A stretch of 64,000 bases of DNA from Nocardioides jensenii JCM 1364 = NBRC 14755 (GCF_001552535.1 NZ_BCRJ01000039.1:1-64000); one strand, 5' to 3'; positions 36,176 through 45,673 are shown, numbered from the stretch's first letter. Numbers and translations are program-made. The notes: generated from the sequence alone by a model not told the origin.

Positions 36176-37528
36176 ATGACATCGATCGACGCCATCCGTT
36201 CCCGTCTCACCGAGTTGATGCCCGCGATCCGGGCCGACCTCGAGGACCTCGTCCGCATCGAGTCCGTCAGCGCCGACCCGGCGCGAGCGGCCGAGGTGCA
36301 GCGCAGTGCCGAGAAGACCCGCGACCTGTTCGCCGCCGAGGGCTTCGACGTGCAGATCCTCAGCGCCGACGGGGGAGCCCCCGCCGTGGTGGCGAAGAAG
36401 CGCGCAACCGCGGGAGACCCGGCGAGCGCGAAGACCGTGCTGCTCTACGCGCACCACGACGTCCAGCCCGAGAACGACCACGCCGAGTGGAACACCGCGC
36501 CGTTCGAGCCCACCGAGGTGGGCGACCGGCTCTACGGCCGCGGCGCCGCGGACGACAAGGCGGGCATCGCCGCTCACCTGGCCGCGCTGCGCGTCCTCGG
36601 CGACGAGCTCCCGGTCAACGTGGTCGTCTTCGTCGAGGGTGAGGAGGAGGTCGGCTCCGACTCGCTGCCCGCCTTCCTCGACGAGTTCAAGGACCAGCTC
36701 GAGGCCGACGTCATCGTGATCGCAGACTCCGGCAACTGGGACATCGGCGTCCCGGCCCTGACCACCAGCCTGCGTGGCCTGGTCCGCGCCGACGTCGAGG
36801 TCCGCACGCTCACCCATGCTGTCCACTCCGGCATGTGGGGCGGGCTGGCCCCCGACGCGCTGATCGCGTTGAGCCGCCTGATCGCCTCTCTGCACGACGA
36901 CGAGGGCAACGTTGCCGTCGAGGGCCTGTACGCCGGCCCGGCCGCCGACGTCGACTACCCCGAGGAGCGTCTGCGTGCCGAGTCCGGTGCCGTGCCCGGT
37001 CTGGAGTGGATCGGCACCGGCACCGCCGTCGAGCGCCTGTGGACCAAGCCCTCGTTGAGCATCACCGGTCTCGACGCGCCCAAGGTCGACGGTGCCAGCA
37101 ACACCCTGGTCGCCGCGGCCCGGGCCAAGATCTCCCTGCGCGTCGCGCCTGGCGACACCACCGCCAACGCCGCGGAGTGCCTACGCAAGCACGTCGGGGC
37201 CAACGTGCCGTGGGGCGCGGAGCACACGTTCACGATCGTCGACACCGGTGAGGCGACACAGATCGACGCCACCGGGCCGGCGTACGACGTGGCCCGCGAC
37301 GCGTTCACCCAGGCCTGGGACGGCACCGCACCGGTCGACATGGGCGTCGGCGGGTCCATCCCGTTCATCGCCGCGTTCCTCGAGGCCTTCCCGCAGGCCA
37401 GCGTGCTGGTCACCGGTGTCGAGGACCCCGACACCCGCGCCCACGGCGCCAACGAGGGCCTGCACCTGGCCGAGTTCGAGCGGGTCTGCGTGGCCGAGGC
37501 GCTGCTGTTGGCCAACCTGGCCGACTGA
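36176..37528 (+). CDS. M20-family dipeptidase/metallopeptidase
   Basis: 450 residues. Two-zinc M20 peptidase (CNDP/PepV/DapE-like). The HxD of LYAHHDVQP and the Asp of YGRGAADDKAG are metal-site residues, and EGEEEVGS carries the general base and ligand Glu. The lid domain follows at about 195-310. The last His ligand is likely in EDPDTRAHGANEGLH. Substrate probably a dipeptide or N-acyl amino acid. Starting at ATG 36176 fits the -10; an upstream in-frame start at 36059 lies within the fusion gene. Confidence 0.92.
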   Translation: MTSIDAIRSRLTELMPAIRADLEDLVRIESVSADPARAAEVQRSAEKTRDLFAAEGFDVQILSADGGAPAVVAKKRATAGDPASAKTVLLYAHHDVQPENDHAEWNTAPFEPTEVGDRLYGRGAADDKAGIAAHLAALRVLGDELPVNVVVFVEGEEEVGSDSLPAFLDEFKDQLEADVIVIADSGNWDIGVPALTTSLRGLVRADVEVRTLTHAVHSGMWGGLAPDALIALSRLIASLHDDEGNVAVEGLYAGPAADVDYPEERLRAESGAVPGLEWIGTGTAVERLWTKPSLSITGLDAPKVDGASNTLVAAARAKISLRVAPGDTTANAAECLRKHVGANVPWGAEHTFTIVDTGEATQIDATGPAYDVARDAFTQAWDGTAPVDMGVGGSIPFIAAFLEAFPQASVLVTGVEDPDTRAHGANEGLHLAEFERVCVAEALLLANLAD

Positions 37529-37553
37529 GCCCACCCCGTACCTTCACCGGAGA

Positions 37554-37588
37554 GTCCTCAGGATCTTCGCGCGTCGAAACCTGAGGAC
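37554..37588. promoter_or_regulatory. Inverted repeat downstream of M20 gene
   Basis: GTCCTCAGG (37554-37562) and CCTGAGGAC (37580-37588) with 17 bases between. It may end the M20 transcript or be an operator for the Mo-enzyme genes. 37589-37760 shows no other clear element apart from purine-rich bases before the ATG at 37761. Confidence 0.4.
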
Positions 37589-37760
37589 GCTTCGGTGGCA
37601 CGGGTGCCGTGGGTCGACGACGAGGCCGGCCTCCAACATTTGGACGCTGGTACGTGCCGAAACATCACGGCTGTGCGCACAATGAACGGCAGGGAGGGAG
37701 CTCACCCCGTGCGGGAGCCCGGTTGAGGGACCGGAGCCCGCACAGAGGAGGACTCCCGCA

Positions 37761-40127
37761 ATGTCGCAGCACTCGGGCACGACAAGCCCCCACACAGAGG
37801 ACACACGAGCCGTCGACGGATCCGCCGTCGCCGACGACTCGCGCGGCACGAGCCGCCGCCACTTCCTCGGCTACGTGCTCGGTGGCACCACGCTGATGGC
37901 GGCCGCCGACCTGGGCCTGTTCGCCTCCCCCGCGGAGGCCACGATCCCGACGATCCCCTCGATACCCGAGCTCTACGACCTCAACGACTTGCTCACCCAT
38001 GCCGCGATGCCGACGGCGAACCTGATCGCGATCAGCGTCAACGAGGACGGCACCGCCTCCTTCGCGCTGCCCCGCGCAGAGGTCGGGCAGGGCATCACCA
38101 CCTCGACCGCGATGATCATCGCCGAGGAGCTGGAGCTGCCGCTCGACAAGGTGAGGATCACGCTGGCGCCGGCCCGGCCCGAGCTGCTGTTCAACCAGCT
38201 CACCGGCGGCTCCAACACCACGATCTCGACCTACACCCCGATCCGGGTGGCGGCGGCGATCGCGAAGCTGGAGCTGCTCAAGGCGGCCGCGATCCTGCTC
38301 GGCGACACGATCGGCAACCTGGTCGCCAAGGGCGGCGTCATCGAGGCACCCGACGGTTCGAGCGTGACCTACGGCGAGCTGGCCAGGAAGGCGGCCAGCC
38401 CGACCACGAAGAAGGTCGAGGTCGACCTCAAGTCGAGCGCCGGGTTCGGCATCGTCGGTACGCCGCAGAACCGGATCGACGCGATCGACGCGGTCACCGG
38501 CACCAAGACCTACACCACCGACCTGCAGGTGCCCGACGCGCTGCCGACGATGATCTGCCGGGCGCCCACGCTCAACGGCATCCCGCTGGCGATCGAGAAC
38601 AAGGCCGAGGTGCTCGCCCTGGCCGGCGTCACCGACGTCGCACTGATCGACACCGGGGTGGCGGTGCGCGCCGAGACCTTCGGTCAGGCCATCGACGGGG
38701 TCCGCGCGCTCAAGGTGCGCTGGCAGGACGGCCCGGTCGCGGGGGAGTCCGACGCGAGCGTGCTCACGCGCCTGAAGAAGGCCGAGCTGCCGATGCCGGC
38801 GCTGCCGAAGAACCCGCTGGCCAAGACGGTCTCGGCCGACTTCACGTTCTGGTTCCGCAGCAACTCCGCGATGGACACCAACTCGGCCGTGGCCGACGTA
38901 CGCAACGGCAAGGCCACCGTCTGGGCGGGGCTGAAGTCACCGATCATCGCCAAGCAGGCGATTGCGAAGGAGCTGGGCCTCGGCGAGGCCGACGTCGAGG
39001 TCAACGTAGTGCAGTCCGGAGGCTCGTTCGGACGCCGTCTCTTCCACGACGCCGCGCTCGAGGCGGCCAAGGCCTCCAAGGCGATCGGCAAGCCGGTCAA
39101 GCTGATGTGGCACCGGGCCGACGACGCCCGGGTCGGCCGCGCCCACCCGATGGCCACCTCGCGGGTGCGGGCCAGCCTGCTGGGCAACGAGGTGCTGGCC
39201 TTCCACCAGTCGCACACCAGTGTCGAGACTGACTTCCGCCACGGCCTCGGCGAGATCGTCACCGCGATGGCCGCCGACCTCCCGGCGGGTCTGGGCAACC
39301 TCGGGTTCGCGGAGACCATCTTCACGCTCACCCAGGAGGTGCCCTACAACTTCGGGGTCGTGCTGCAGACCCTGGCCGAGACCGACGGCCGGTTCAACAC
39401 CGGCAGCATGCGCAACATCTACTCACCCGACGTGCGCTGCGCCAACGAGCTGATGGTCGACCTGCTGGCCAAGGAGGCCAAGCTCGACCCCTACACGTTC
39501 CGCCGCAAGATGCTGCGCATCAAGGCGGTGCGCGGGGTGCTCGACAAGGTCGCCGAGGTTGGCGAGTGGGGCAAGGCGATGCCGGCCGGCACCGCCCAGG
39601 GCATCGCGATCCACAAGGAGTACAAGGGAGTCAGTGCCTGTCTGGTCGAGATCGACTGCCGGCCCGAGACCGTCAACCGGAAGGTCCGCGACGCGGTCAC
39701 CGGGCCCCGGGTCACCAAGGTGACGTACGCCGTCGACGTGGGCCTGCCGATCAACCCACGAGGGCTTGAGGCCCAGATGCAGGGCGGCATCAACGACGGC
39801 ATCGCGCTGGCCCTGACCTCGAGTCTGCACCTGCGTGAGGGCCACTTCATGGAGGGCAGCTGGGACAACTACTTCTACACCCGGCAGTGGAACACGCCGC
39901 CCGAGGTGAACGTGATCGTGATGCCCCCGTCCTCCGACCAGCCGGGTGGTGCAGGGGAGGCCGGCGTCGCGGCCAGCTTCGCCGCGGTCGCCTGTGCCTA
40001 CGCCCGGGCCACCGGCACCGTGCCGACCGAGTTCCCGATCAACCACGGCGAGATCTCCTTCGAGGAGAAGCCACGGGTCCCACCCGTGCCGCAGTCACCG
40101 ACCGACGGCCTCGACCACACCTACTGA
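37761..40127 (+). CDS. Isoquinoline 1-oxidoreductase-like molybdenum subunit
   Basis: 788 residues. Molybdopterin-binding large subunit of the xanthine oxidase superfamily, IorB/aldehyde dehydrogenase type. The N-terminus is a twin-arginine signal (SRRHFLGYVLGG, then ASPAEA), so a folded enzyme is exported. Motifs: VGQGITTSTAMIIAEELE near residue 105, QSGGSFGRRLF, and GGAGEAGVAASFAAV at the end with the catalytic Glu. A start here fits GAGGAGG a few bases upstream. Pairs with the 2Fe-2S gene directly downstream. No FAD subunit or c-type cytochrome is nearby. Substrate is an aldehyde or N-heterocycle by family, not shown. Confidence 0.9.
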   Translation: MSQHSGTTSPHTEDTRAVDGSAVADDSRGTSRRHFLGYVLGGTTLMAAADLGLFASPAEATIPTIPSIPELYDLNDLLTHAAMPTANLIAISVNEDGTASFALPRAEVGQGITTSTAMIIAEELELPLDKVRITLAPARPELLFNQLTGGSNTTISTYTPIRVAAAIAKLELLKAAAILLGDTIGNLVAKGGVIEAPDGSSVTYGELARKAASPTTKKVEVDLKSSAGFGIVGTPQNRIDAIDAVTGTKTYTTDLQVPDALPTMICRAPTLNGIPLAIENKAEVLALAGVTDVALIDTGVAVRAETFGQAIDGVRALKVRWQDGPVAGESDASVLTRLKKAELPMPALPKNPLAKTVSADFTFWFRSNSAMDTNSAVADVRNGKATVWAGLKSPIIAKQAIAKELGLGEADVEVNVVQSGGSFGRRLFHDAALEAAKASKAIGKPVKLMWHRADDARVGRAHPMATSRVRASLLGNEVLAFHQSHTSVETDFRHGLGEIVTAMAADLPAGLGNLGFAETIFTLTQEVPYNFGVVLQTLAETDGRFNTGSMRNIYSPDVRCANELMVDLLAKEAKLDPYTFRRKMLRIKAVRGVLDKVAEVGEWGKAMPAGTAQGIAIHKEYKGVSACLVEIDCRPETVNRKVRDAVTGPRVTKVTYAVDVGLPINPRGLEAQMQGGINDGIALALTSSLHLREGHFMEGSWDNYFYTRQWNTPPEVNVIVMPPSSDQPGGAGEAGVAASFAAVACAYARATGTVPTEFPINHGEISFEEKPRVPPVPQSPTDGLDHTY

Positions 40128-40143
40128 GGAGAAGGATCCGACC

Positions 40144-40638
40144 ATGCCTGAACAGAGCTTCGTCCTCAACGGCGAGAAGGTCACGGTCGACGTGGCTGAC
40201 GACGTCCGCGTGCTGTGGGTGCTGCGTGACCTGCTGGGGGTCACCGGCCCGAAGTACGGCTGCGGCATCAACGTCTGCAAGGCCTGTACGTCGCACATCA
40301 ACGGCAAGGCGTTCAACCCCTGCTCGGTGCCGGTCGGCGAGGTCGGTGACGACGACGAGATCACCACCATCGAGGGGCTGCCCGACACCGCACCGGAGGA
40401 CCAACGCGGCCCCCACGGGCTGCACCCGATGCAGGAGGCGTGGCTCGAGCGCGACGTCGCCCAGTGCGGCTACTGCCAGCCGGGGCAGATCATGGCCGCG
40501 GTCGCGGTCGTACGACGAGCGCGCGACGAAGGTCGTCAGGTGACTGACGCCGACCTCGACGGCATCCGCAACATCTGTCGCTGCGGCACCTACACCCGGA
40601 TCCGTGAGGCGATCCGCGCCGGCGAGCAGTCGATGTAG
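40144..40638 (+). CDS. 2Fe-2S subunit of isoquinoline-oxidoreductase-like enzyme
   Basis: 164 residues. N-terminal plant-ferredoxin-type cluster: YGCGINVCKACTSHINGKAFNPC with four cysteines, and the C-terminal 2Fe-2S domain QCGYCQPGQIM and CRCGTYTRIREAI. The motif CGINVCKAC has Lys where many members have Gly. No Tat signal of its own, so it is likely carried out by its partner. ATG with GAGGAGAAGG about 7 bases upstream. Transfers electrons from the molybdenum site to an unidentified acceptor. Confidence 0.93.
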   Translation: MPEQSFVLNGEKVTVDVADDVRVLWVLRDLLGVTGPKYGCGINVCKACTSHINGKAFNPCSVPVGEVGDDDEITTIEGLPDTAPEDQRGPHGLHPMQEAWLERDVAQCGYCQPGQIMAAVAVVRRARDEGRQVTDADLDGIRNICRCGTYTRIREAIRAGEQSM

Positions 40639-40650
40639 TCGAGCGGCCGG

Positions 40651-42480
40651 TCAGTCGTCTGTCGGGCTGGCCGGCAGAGTGACCGTGAACGTGCTGCCCG
40701 CGCCGAGCCTGGAGTCGACCTCGATCCGGCCGCCGTGCCGCTGCACGATGCGTTGCACGATCGCGAGGCCGAGCCCGGTGCCGGGCTGCTGGAGGGCCTC
40801 GGGGTTCGTGGAGCGGAAGAACTCGCCGAAGAGTCCCTCCCGGTCCTCCTCCGAGATGCCCAACCCGTCGTCGTGGACGGCCAACGTGACGGTGGCCGCG
40901 GCTGGGCCGTCGGTGGACGCGGTCAGCGTGATCGTGACGGTGCCGCCTTGGCGGGAGTACTTCACGGCGTTGCTGACCAGGTTGAGGCACACCCGGTCGA
41001 GCTCGGGGGCCTCGCCGGTGGCGATCACCGGATCGGGGGCCACCACCTCGACCTTGAGGCCGCGGCGTCCGCTCTCCAGGCTCATCAGCTCGACGGCGTT
41101 GTCGACCAGCTGGCGCAGGGGCACCGGCGAGGCGTTCACCGGCCGGTGCGGATCGCCGACCCGGGAGAGCAGCAGCAGGTCGACCACGAGGCCCTCGAGG
41201 CGCTGGGCGTTGCGCTGCACGACGTTGAGTGCGCCTCGGGTGTCGGCGTCGACGTCGGCGTCCTCGACCAGCTCGAGGTAGCCCAGGATGCCGGTCAGTG
41301 GTGCCCGGAACTCGTGGGTGATCGTCGAGATCAGCTGGCTCTTGTAGGCCTCGAGGGTGCGGACCTCCTCGAGCAGGCGTCGCTCGCGTTCGAAGGTGCG
41401 GGCGTTGAAGGCGGCCCGCCCGAGGTCCTGGCCGACCTCGCGGGCCCATTGCAGCTCGGCGCCGCTCCACTCGCGCGAGCCCGGGTTGCGGGTCAGCGTC
41501 ATCAGGCCGAGGCACTCGTCGCCGGCACCGAGCGGCACGAACAGTGCCGTGGCGACGTTGATCGTGGCGAGGTAGTCGAGGATCGCGGCGCGGCGCGGCG
41601 CCGTGAGGACACCGGCGTCGGGACGCTCGGGTGAGATGACCACGACCTCGCCGGCGGCCCAGGCGTCACCGGCCGTGGCGTTGGCGATCTCGACGACCGC
41701 CGGAGGGAGCACGACGGCGCGGTCGTCGGTCGAATAGATCGTGTTGGGTCCGCGGCCGTAGTTGTCGAAGGCCTGCAGCCACATGCCCTGCGCCTCGAAC
41801 CCGGTGATGATCTCGGGGCGGGCGACCGCGATCAGCTGGTCGAGCGAGAGCTCGCCGCTGGCCACGCGCATGATCCGACGGGAGGCCTTGGCCAGGCGCA
41901 GCTGCTCGGCGGCGCGCTCGCGCTCCAGCAACGCCCCGACGACGCGGGAGGAGATGTCGACGTACCGCCGGAGCAGGGTCTGTTGCCGGGGGCCGGGGCG
42001 TAGTCCGTCGAGGGGCAGGTCGACCGAGAGCACTCCGCGCAGGGCGCCGTCATCGTCGAGCAGGGGCGCGAACAGCAGGTCGAGGGGGCGCCACGCGTCG
42101 GCGTGCTCCAAGGGTGTGTAGTCCGGGATCCAGCCGAGGCCGTCGTTGCGCCCGGCGACCGCCTCGTGCGGCACGAACCGCAACGTGCCCCACCCGACGG
42201 AGTCGGCCAGGGCCTGGTCGAACTCGGAGCGGCGCAGGGTGGTGCCCAGCAACGTGGCCTCGGCGTCCTTGTTCCCGGCGACGGCGACGACCTCGAGGTC
42301 TCCGTTCTCGCGCAGCACCGACAGTGCGGCGACGCCGAAGCCGGCGAGCTCGCACACGCCCTCGGCGATGATCCGCATGGAGTCCTCGAGCACCTGCTCG
42401 GACCAGGCGCCCGACAGAATACGTTCGAAGCCGACCTGGTCGTCCCGGCCGGACGGCCCGGTGGTGCTCCCGTCTGACAT
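40651..42480 (-). CDS. GAF-domain sensor histidine kinase
   Basis: 609 residues from ATG 42480 with GGGGAGGGAC upstream; -10 candidate TATCCT near 42506-42501. Two GAF-like regions (about 40-185 and 210-365) precede the dimerisation domain with phosphorylated His in TITHEFRAPLTGILGYLEL (about residue 385) and a HATPase domain with NLVSNAVKYS (N box), DDGLGISEED (G1) and GTGLGLAIVQ (G2). No membrane helix is evident, so it is cytoplasmic. No response regulator gene lies beside it, an orphan. Extra upstream frame in antisense purF was rejected. Confidence 0.92.
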   Translation of the reverse strand: MSDGSTTGPSGRDDQVGFERILSGAWSEQVLEDSMRIIAEGVCELAGFGVAALSVLRENGDLEVVAVAGNKDAEATLLGTTLRRSEFDQALADSVGWGTLRFVPHEAVAGRNDGLGWIPDYTPLEHADAWRPLDLLFAPLLDDDGALRGVLSVDLPLDGLRPGPRQQTLLRRYVDISSRVVGALLERERAAEQLRLAKASRRIMRVASGELSLDQLIAVARPEIITGFEAQGMWLQAFDNYGRGPNTIYSTDDRAVVLPPAVVEIANATAGDAWAAGEVVVISPERPDAGVLTAPRRAAILDYLATINVATALFVPLGAGDECLGLMTLTRNPGSREWSGAELQWAREVGQDLGRAAFNARTFERERRLLEEVRTLEAYKSQLISTITHEFRAPLTGILGYLELVEDADVDADTRGALNVVQRNAQRLEGLVVDLLLLSRVGDPHRPVNASPVPLRQLVDNAVELMSLESGRRGLKVEVVAPDPVIATGEAPELDRVCLNLVSNAVKYSRQGGTVTITLTASTDGPAAATVTLAVHDDGLGISEEDREGLFGEFFRSTNPEALQQPGTGLGLAIVQRIVQRHGGRIEVDSRLGAGSTFTVTLPASPTDD

Positions 42481-42564
42481 GTGTCCCTCCCCGAACCGCA
42501 AGGATAGGGCGAGGGTGGGCGGCGCCACAGTTCGGTCGATTCTGCGCGTCGTGCCGGCGGCACC

Positions 42565-42570
42565 TAGACT
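42565..42570 (+). promoter_or_regulatory. purF -10 hexamer, leaderless start
   Basis: TAGACT, 6 bases before GTG 42577. It supports GTG 42577 over the downstream ATGs at 42595 and 42625. Confidence 0.5.
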
Positions 42571-42576
42571 TGGGTC

Positions 42577-44154
42577 GTGCCCCAGCCCAGCAGCATGCGC
42601 AAGGGTGGCGACGGTCGCCTCACCATGGCCCTCGACCCCCAGGACCAGGGTCCCCAGGACGCCTGCGGCGTCTTCGGCGTCTGGGCCCCCGGTGAGGACG
42701 TCTCCAAGCTCACCTACTACGGCATCTTCGCCCTGCAGCACCGCGGGCAGGAGTCGGCCGGCATCGCGGTCAGCAACGGCCGCCAGATCCTCGTCTACAA
42801 GGACATGGGCCTGGTCTCCCAGGTCTTCGACGAGTCGACGCTCGAGGCGCTGAAGGGCTTCCTCGCGATCGGCCACTGCCGCTACTCCACCACGGGCGCC
42901 AGCACGTGGACCAACGCCCAGCCGACGTTCCAGCCCACCGCGCACGGCTCGATCGCCCTGGCCCACAACGGCAACCTGACCAACACCGCCGACCTCGCCC
43001 AGATGGTCGACGACCTGGCCGGCCTCGACGGCGAGCTCGACCTGCACGTGCGCAAGCCCGAGGCCGCCACCAACGACACCAGTGTGGTCACCGCGCTGCT
43101 CGCCCACCACCCCGACAGCACCGTCGAGGAGAAGGCGATGGAGCTGCTCCCGCAGGTCAAGGGAGCCTTCTGCTTCGTCTGGATGGACGAGAACACGCTG
43201 TACGCCGCCCGCGACCCCCAAGGCATCCGCCCGCTGGTGCTGGGTCGGTTGGAGCGCGGCTGGGTGGTCGCCTCCGAGACCGCGGCCCTCGACATCGTCG
43301 GCGCCTCGTTCATCCGCGAGATCGAGCCCGGCGAGATGGTGATCATCGACGAGGACGGCCTGCGCTCGCGCACCTTCGCCGAGGCCGCGCCCAAGCACTG
43401 CCTGTTCGAGTTCGTCTACCTCGCCCGCCCCGACACCCGCATGACCGGCCAGCGCGTGCACAGTGTGCGCGTCGAGATCGGTCGCCGGTTGGCCAGGGAG
43501 TTCCCGGCGGACGCCGACCTGGTCATCCCGGTTCCCGAGTCCGGGACTCCCTCCGCGATCGGCTTCGCCGAGGAGTCCGGCATCCCCTACGGCGTCGGCC
43601 TGGTCAAGAACTCCTACGTCGGCCGCACGTTCATCCAGCCCAGCCAGACCATCCGACAGCTCGGCATCCGGCTCAAGCTCAACCCGCTGCGCGACATCAT
43701 CGAGGGCAAGCGACTCGTGGTCGTCGACGACTCGATCGTGCGCGGCAACACCCAGCGCGCGCTGATCCGCATGTTGCGTGAGGCCGGGGCCAAGGAGGTG
43801 CACGTGCGCATCTCGAGCCCGCCGGTGAAGTGGCCGTGCTTCTACGGCATCGACTTCGCGACCCGTGCCGAGCTGATCGCCAACGGCCTCTCCACCGACG
43901 AGATCTGTCGCTCGATCGACGCCGACTCGCTGGCCTACATCGGGCTCGAGGAGCTGGTCGAGGCGACCGAAGTCCCGATGGACCACCTCTGCCGGGCCTG
44001 CTTCGACGGAACCTACCCGGTGCCGTTGCCCGACCCCGAGCACCTCGGCAAGAGCCTGCTCGAGCCGTCGATCCTGCCGATCGAGGTGGAGGCCGAGGGG
44101 CTGGCCACCTCGCTGACCGGGTTCGGTGCCAACGACGCGCTCGAGCGTCCCTGA
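42577..44154 (+). CDS. purF: Amidophosphoribosyltransferase
   Basis: 525 residues, first committed step of purine synthesis (PRPP + glutamine to phosphoribosylamine). Cys of DACGVFGV, about residue 30, is the Ntn nucleophile; the preceding residues would be the cleaved propeptide. The PRPP-binding loop is VVVDDSIVRGNT (about 384-395). C-terminal CRACFDGTYPVPLP may hold Fe-S ligands as in B. subtilis PurF. Next gene is purM, 70 bases away. Confidence 0.97.
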   Translation: MPQPSSMRKGGDGRLTMALDPQDQGPQDACGVFGVWAPGEDVSKLTYYGIFALQHRGQESAGIAVSNGRQILVYKDMGLVSQVFDESTLEALKGFLAIGHCRYSTTGASTWTNAQPTFQPTAHGSIALAHNGNLTNTADLAQMVDDLAGLDGELDLHVRKPEAATNDTSVVTALLAHHPDSTVEEKAMELLPQVKGAFCFVWMDENTLYAARDPQGIRPLVLGRLERGWVVASETAALDIVGASFIREIEPGEMVIIDEDGLRSRTFAEAAPKHCLFEFVYLARPDTRMTGQRVHSVRVEIGRRLAREFPADADLVIPVPESGTPSAIGFAEESGIPYGVGLVKNSYVGRTFIQPSQTIRQLGIRLKLNPLRDIIEGKRLVVVDDSIVRGNTQRALIRMLREAGAKEVHVRISSPPVKWPCFYGIDFATRAELIANGLSTDEICRSIDADSLAYIGLEELVEATEVPMDHLCRACFDGTYPVPLPDPEHLGKSLLEPSILPIEVEAEGLATSLTGFGANDALERP

Positions 44155-44224
44155 CCCAGCACGCACGCCAGCCATTCGACGCCGGCCACTCGGCGCCGGC
44201 GATCAGAAAGCAAAGGGAAGCCAC

Positions 44225-45316
44225 GTGACCGACCAGCCCACCGATGAGTCCGCACGCGGGGCGTACGCCGAGGCCGGCGTCTCCATCGAGGCCGCTGACC
44301 GCGCCATCGACCTGATGAAGGGCTGGGTCGAGAAGGCCCGCCGTCCCGAGATGATCGGCGGGTTGGGTGGCTTCGCCGGGCTCTTCGACGCCTCGGCCCT
44401 GAAGGGCTACGAGCGCCCGCTGCTGGCCACCTCCACCGACGGCGTCGGCACCAAGGTGGCCATCGCCCAGGCGATGGACAAGCACGACACGATCGGGTTC
44501 GACCTGGTCGGCATGGTCGTCGACGACCTGGTCGTCTGCGGTGCCGAGCCTCTCTTCATGACCGACTACATCGCCACCGGCCGGGTCATCCCCGAGCGGA
44601 TCGCCGCGATCGTCAAGGGCATCGCGGAGGCGTGTGTCGAGGCCGGCTGCGCGCTGGTCGGCGGCGAGACCGCGGAGCACCCCGGCCTGCTGGCCCCCGA
44701 CGAGTACGACGTGGCCGGCGCGACCACCGGTGTGGTCGAGGCCGACAAGCTGCTCGGCCCCGGCCGGGTCCGTCCCGGCGACGTGGTGATCGCGATGGAG
44801 GCCTCCGGCCTGCACTCCAACGGCTACTCGCTGGTGCGCCACGTCCTGCTCGGCGCCGGCAACAAGGACGGTGCCGGCTGGCAGCTCGACCGACACGTCG
44901 ACGAGCTCGGCCGCACCCTCGGCGAGGAGCTCCTCGAGCCGACCCGCATCTACGCCAAGGCCTGCCTGGCGTTGGCCGACCAGACCCAGACGCACGCGAT
45001 GTCGCACGTCACCGGTGGCGGCCTGGCCGCGAACCTGGCCCGGGTCATGCCCGCGGAGCTCTCCGCGACGATCGACCGCTCCACCTGGACGCCGCAGCCG
45101 GTGTTCGACCTGGTCCGCCGGGTGGGCGAGGTGGCCCAGGCGGACCTCGAGCAGACGCTCAACTGTGGCGTCGGCATGGTCTCCCTGACCGCCCCCGACG
45201 ACGTCGACAAGGCGATCGAGGTGCTGGCCGGCTTCGGCGTACGCGCCTGGGTGGCCGGGTCGGTTGCGGCCGGTGACGGCACGGTGAATCTGGTCGGACA
45301 GCACGCCGGTTGGTGA
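44225..45316 (+). CDS. purM: AIR synthetase
   Basis: Phosphoribosylformylglycinamidine cyclo-ligase, 363 residues from GTG 44225 with AAAGGGAAG upstream. Converts FGAM to AIR. Motifs: YAEAGVSIEAADRAI, LLATSTDGVGTKVAIA, MVVDDLVVCGAEPLFMTDYIA, GETAEHPGLLAPDEYDVAG, HVTGGGLAANLARV. Has a leader, unlike purF. purF-purM-DUF3073-valine dehydrogenase-bldC order matches what I recall from Streptomyces. Confidence 0.97.
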   Translation: MTDQPTDESARGAYAEAGVSIEAADRAIDLMKGWVEKARRPEMIGGLGGFAGLFDASALKGYERPLLATSTDGVGTKVAIAQAMDKHDTIGFDLVGMVVDDLVVCGAEPLFMTDYIATGRVIPERIAAIVKGIAEACVEAGCALVGGETAEHPGLLAPDEYDVAGATTGVVEADKLLGPGRVRPGDVVIAMEASGLHSNGYSLVRHVLLGAGNKDGAGWQLDRHVDELGRTLGEELLEPTRIYAKACLALADQTQTHAMSHVTGGGLAANLARVMPAELSATIDRSTWTPQPVFDLVRRVGEVAQADLEQTLNCGVGMVSLTAPDDVDKAIEVLAGFGVRAWVAGSVAAGDGTVNLVGQHAGW

Positions 45317-45347
45317 TTTTCCCGCGGGAATCGGGTTTTGATGGACC

Positions 45348-45383
45348 TGGGTGTGCGGGAACACCCACCGCTCGGGTAGCGTT
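45348..45383 (+). promoter_or_regulatory. DUF3073 promoter candidate, SigR/SigH-like, with dyad
   Basis: GGGAAC (45357-45362), an 18-base gap and GTTG (from 45381), close to the GGGAAT-N18-GTT form of redox/heat ECF promoters. A vegetative TAGCGT -10 (45377-45382) is an alternative. The dyad TGGGTGT...ACACCCA (45348-45367) overlaps it. About 80 bases of leader follow. Confidence 0.4.
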
Positions 45384-45470
45384 GTCCTCACGAGAAATAG
45401 ACCAAGGAGCCCGGGAGTCTCGGCGTCACTGCCGTGAGTTCCCGGCCAAGCGCGCGAAGGGGTCGATCCT

Positions 45471-45659
45471 ATGGGACGCGGCCGGGCCAAGGCCAAGCAG
45501 ACCAAGGTCGCACGCGACCTGAAGTACCGCACTCACGAGACGGACTTCGGGGCGCTCGCCCAGGAACTGCACGGAAGCACTGCTGAGAGCAATCAGCAGC
45601 CGCCGGAATCAGCGTCGGACGACGAGTACGACGACTGGTCGTCCGACTCGCGCGACTGA
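45471..45659 (+). CDS. DUF3073 family protein
   Basis: 62 residues: MGRGRAKAKQTKVARDLKYRTHETD, then a polar acidic tail (DDEYDDWSSDSRD). This matches actinobacterial DUF3073, a basic head with acidic tail, no membrane helix. Function unknown. Its place between purM and valine dehydrogenase is conserved in Streptomyces from memory. Ends before a strong hairpin terminator. Confidence 0.93.
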   Translation: MGRGRAKAKQTKVARDLKYRTHETDFGALAQELHGSTAESNQQPPESASDDEYDDWSSDSRD

Positions 45660-45673
45660 CGCACCCACCTGTG

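Noticed and set aside
42481-44175. Upstream extension of the histidine kinase frame into antisense purF
   Set aside because: The kinase starts at ATG 42480 with good ribosome site and promoter; the extension lacks domains.
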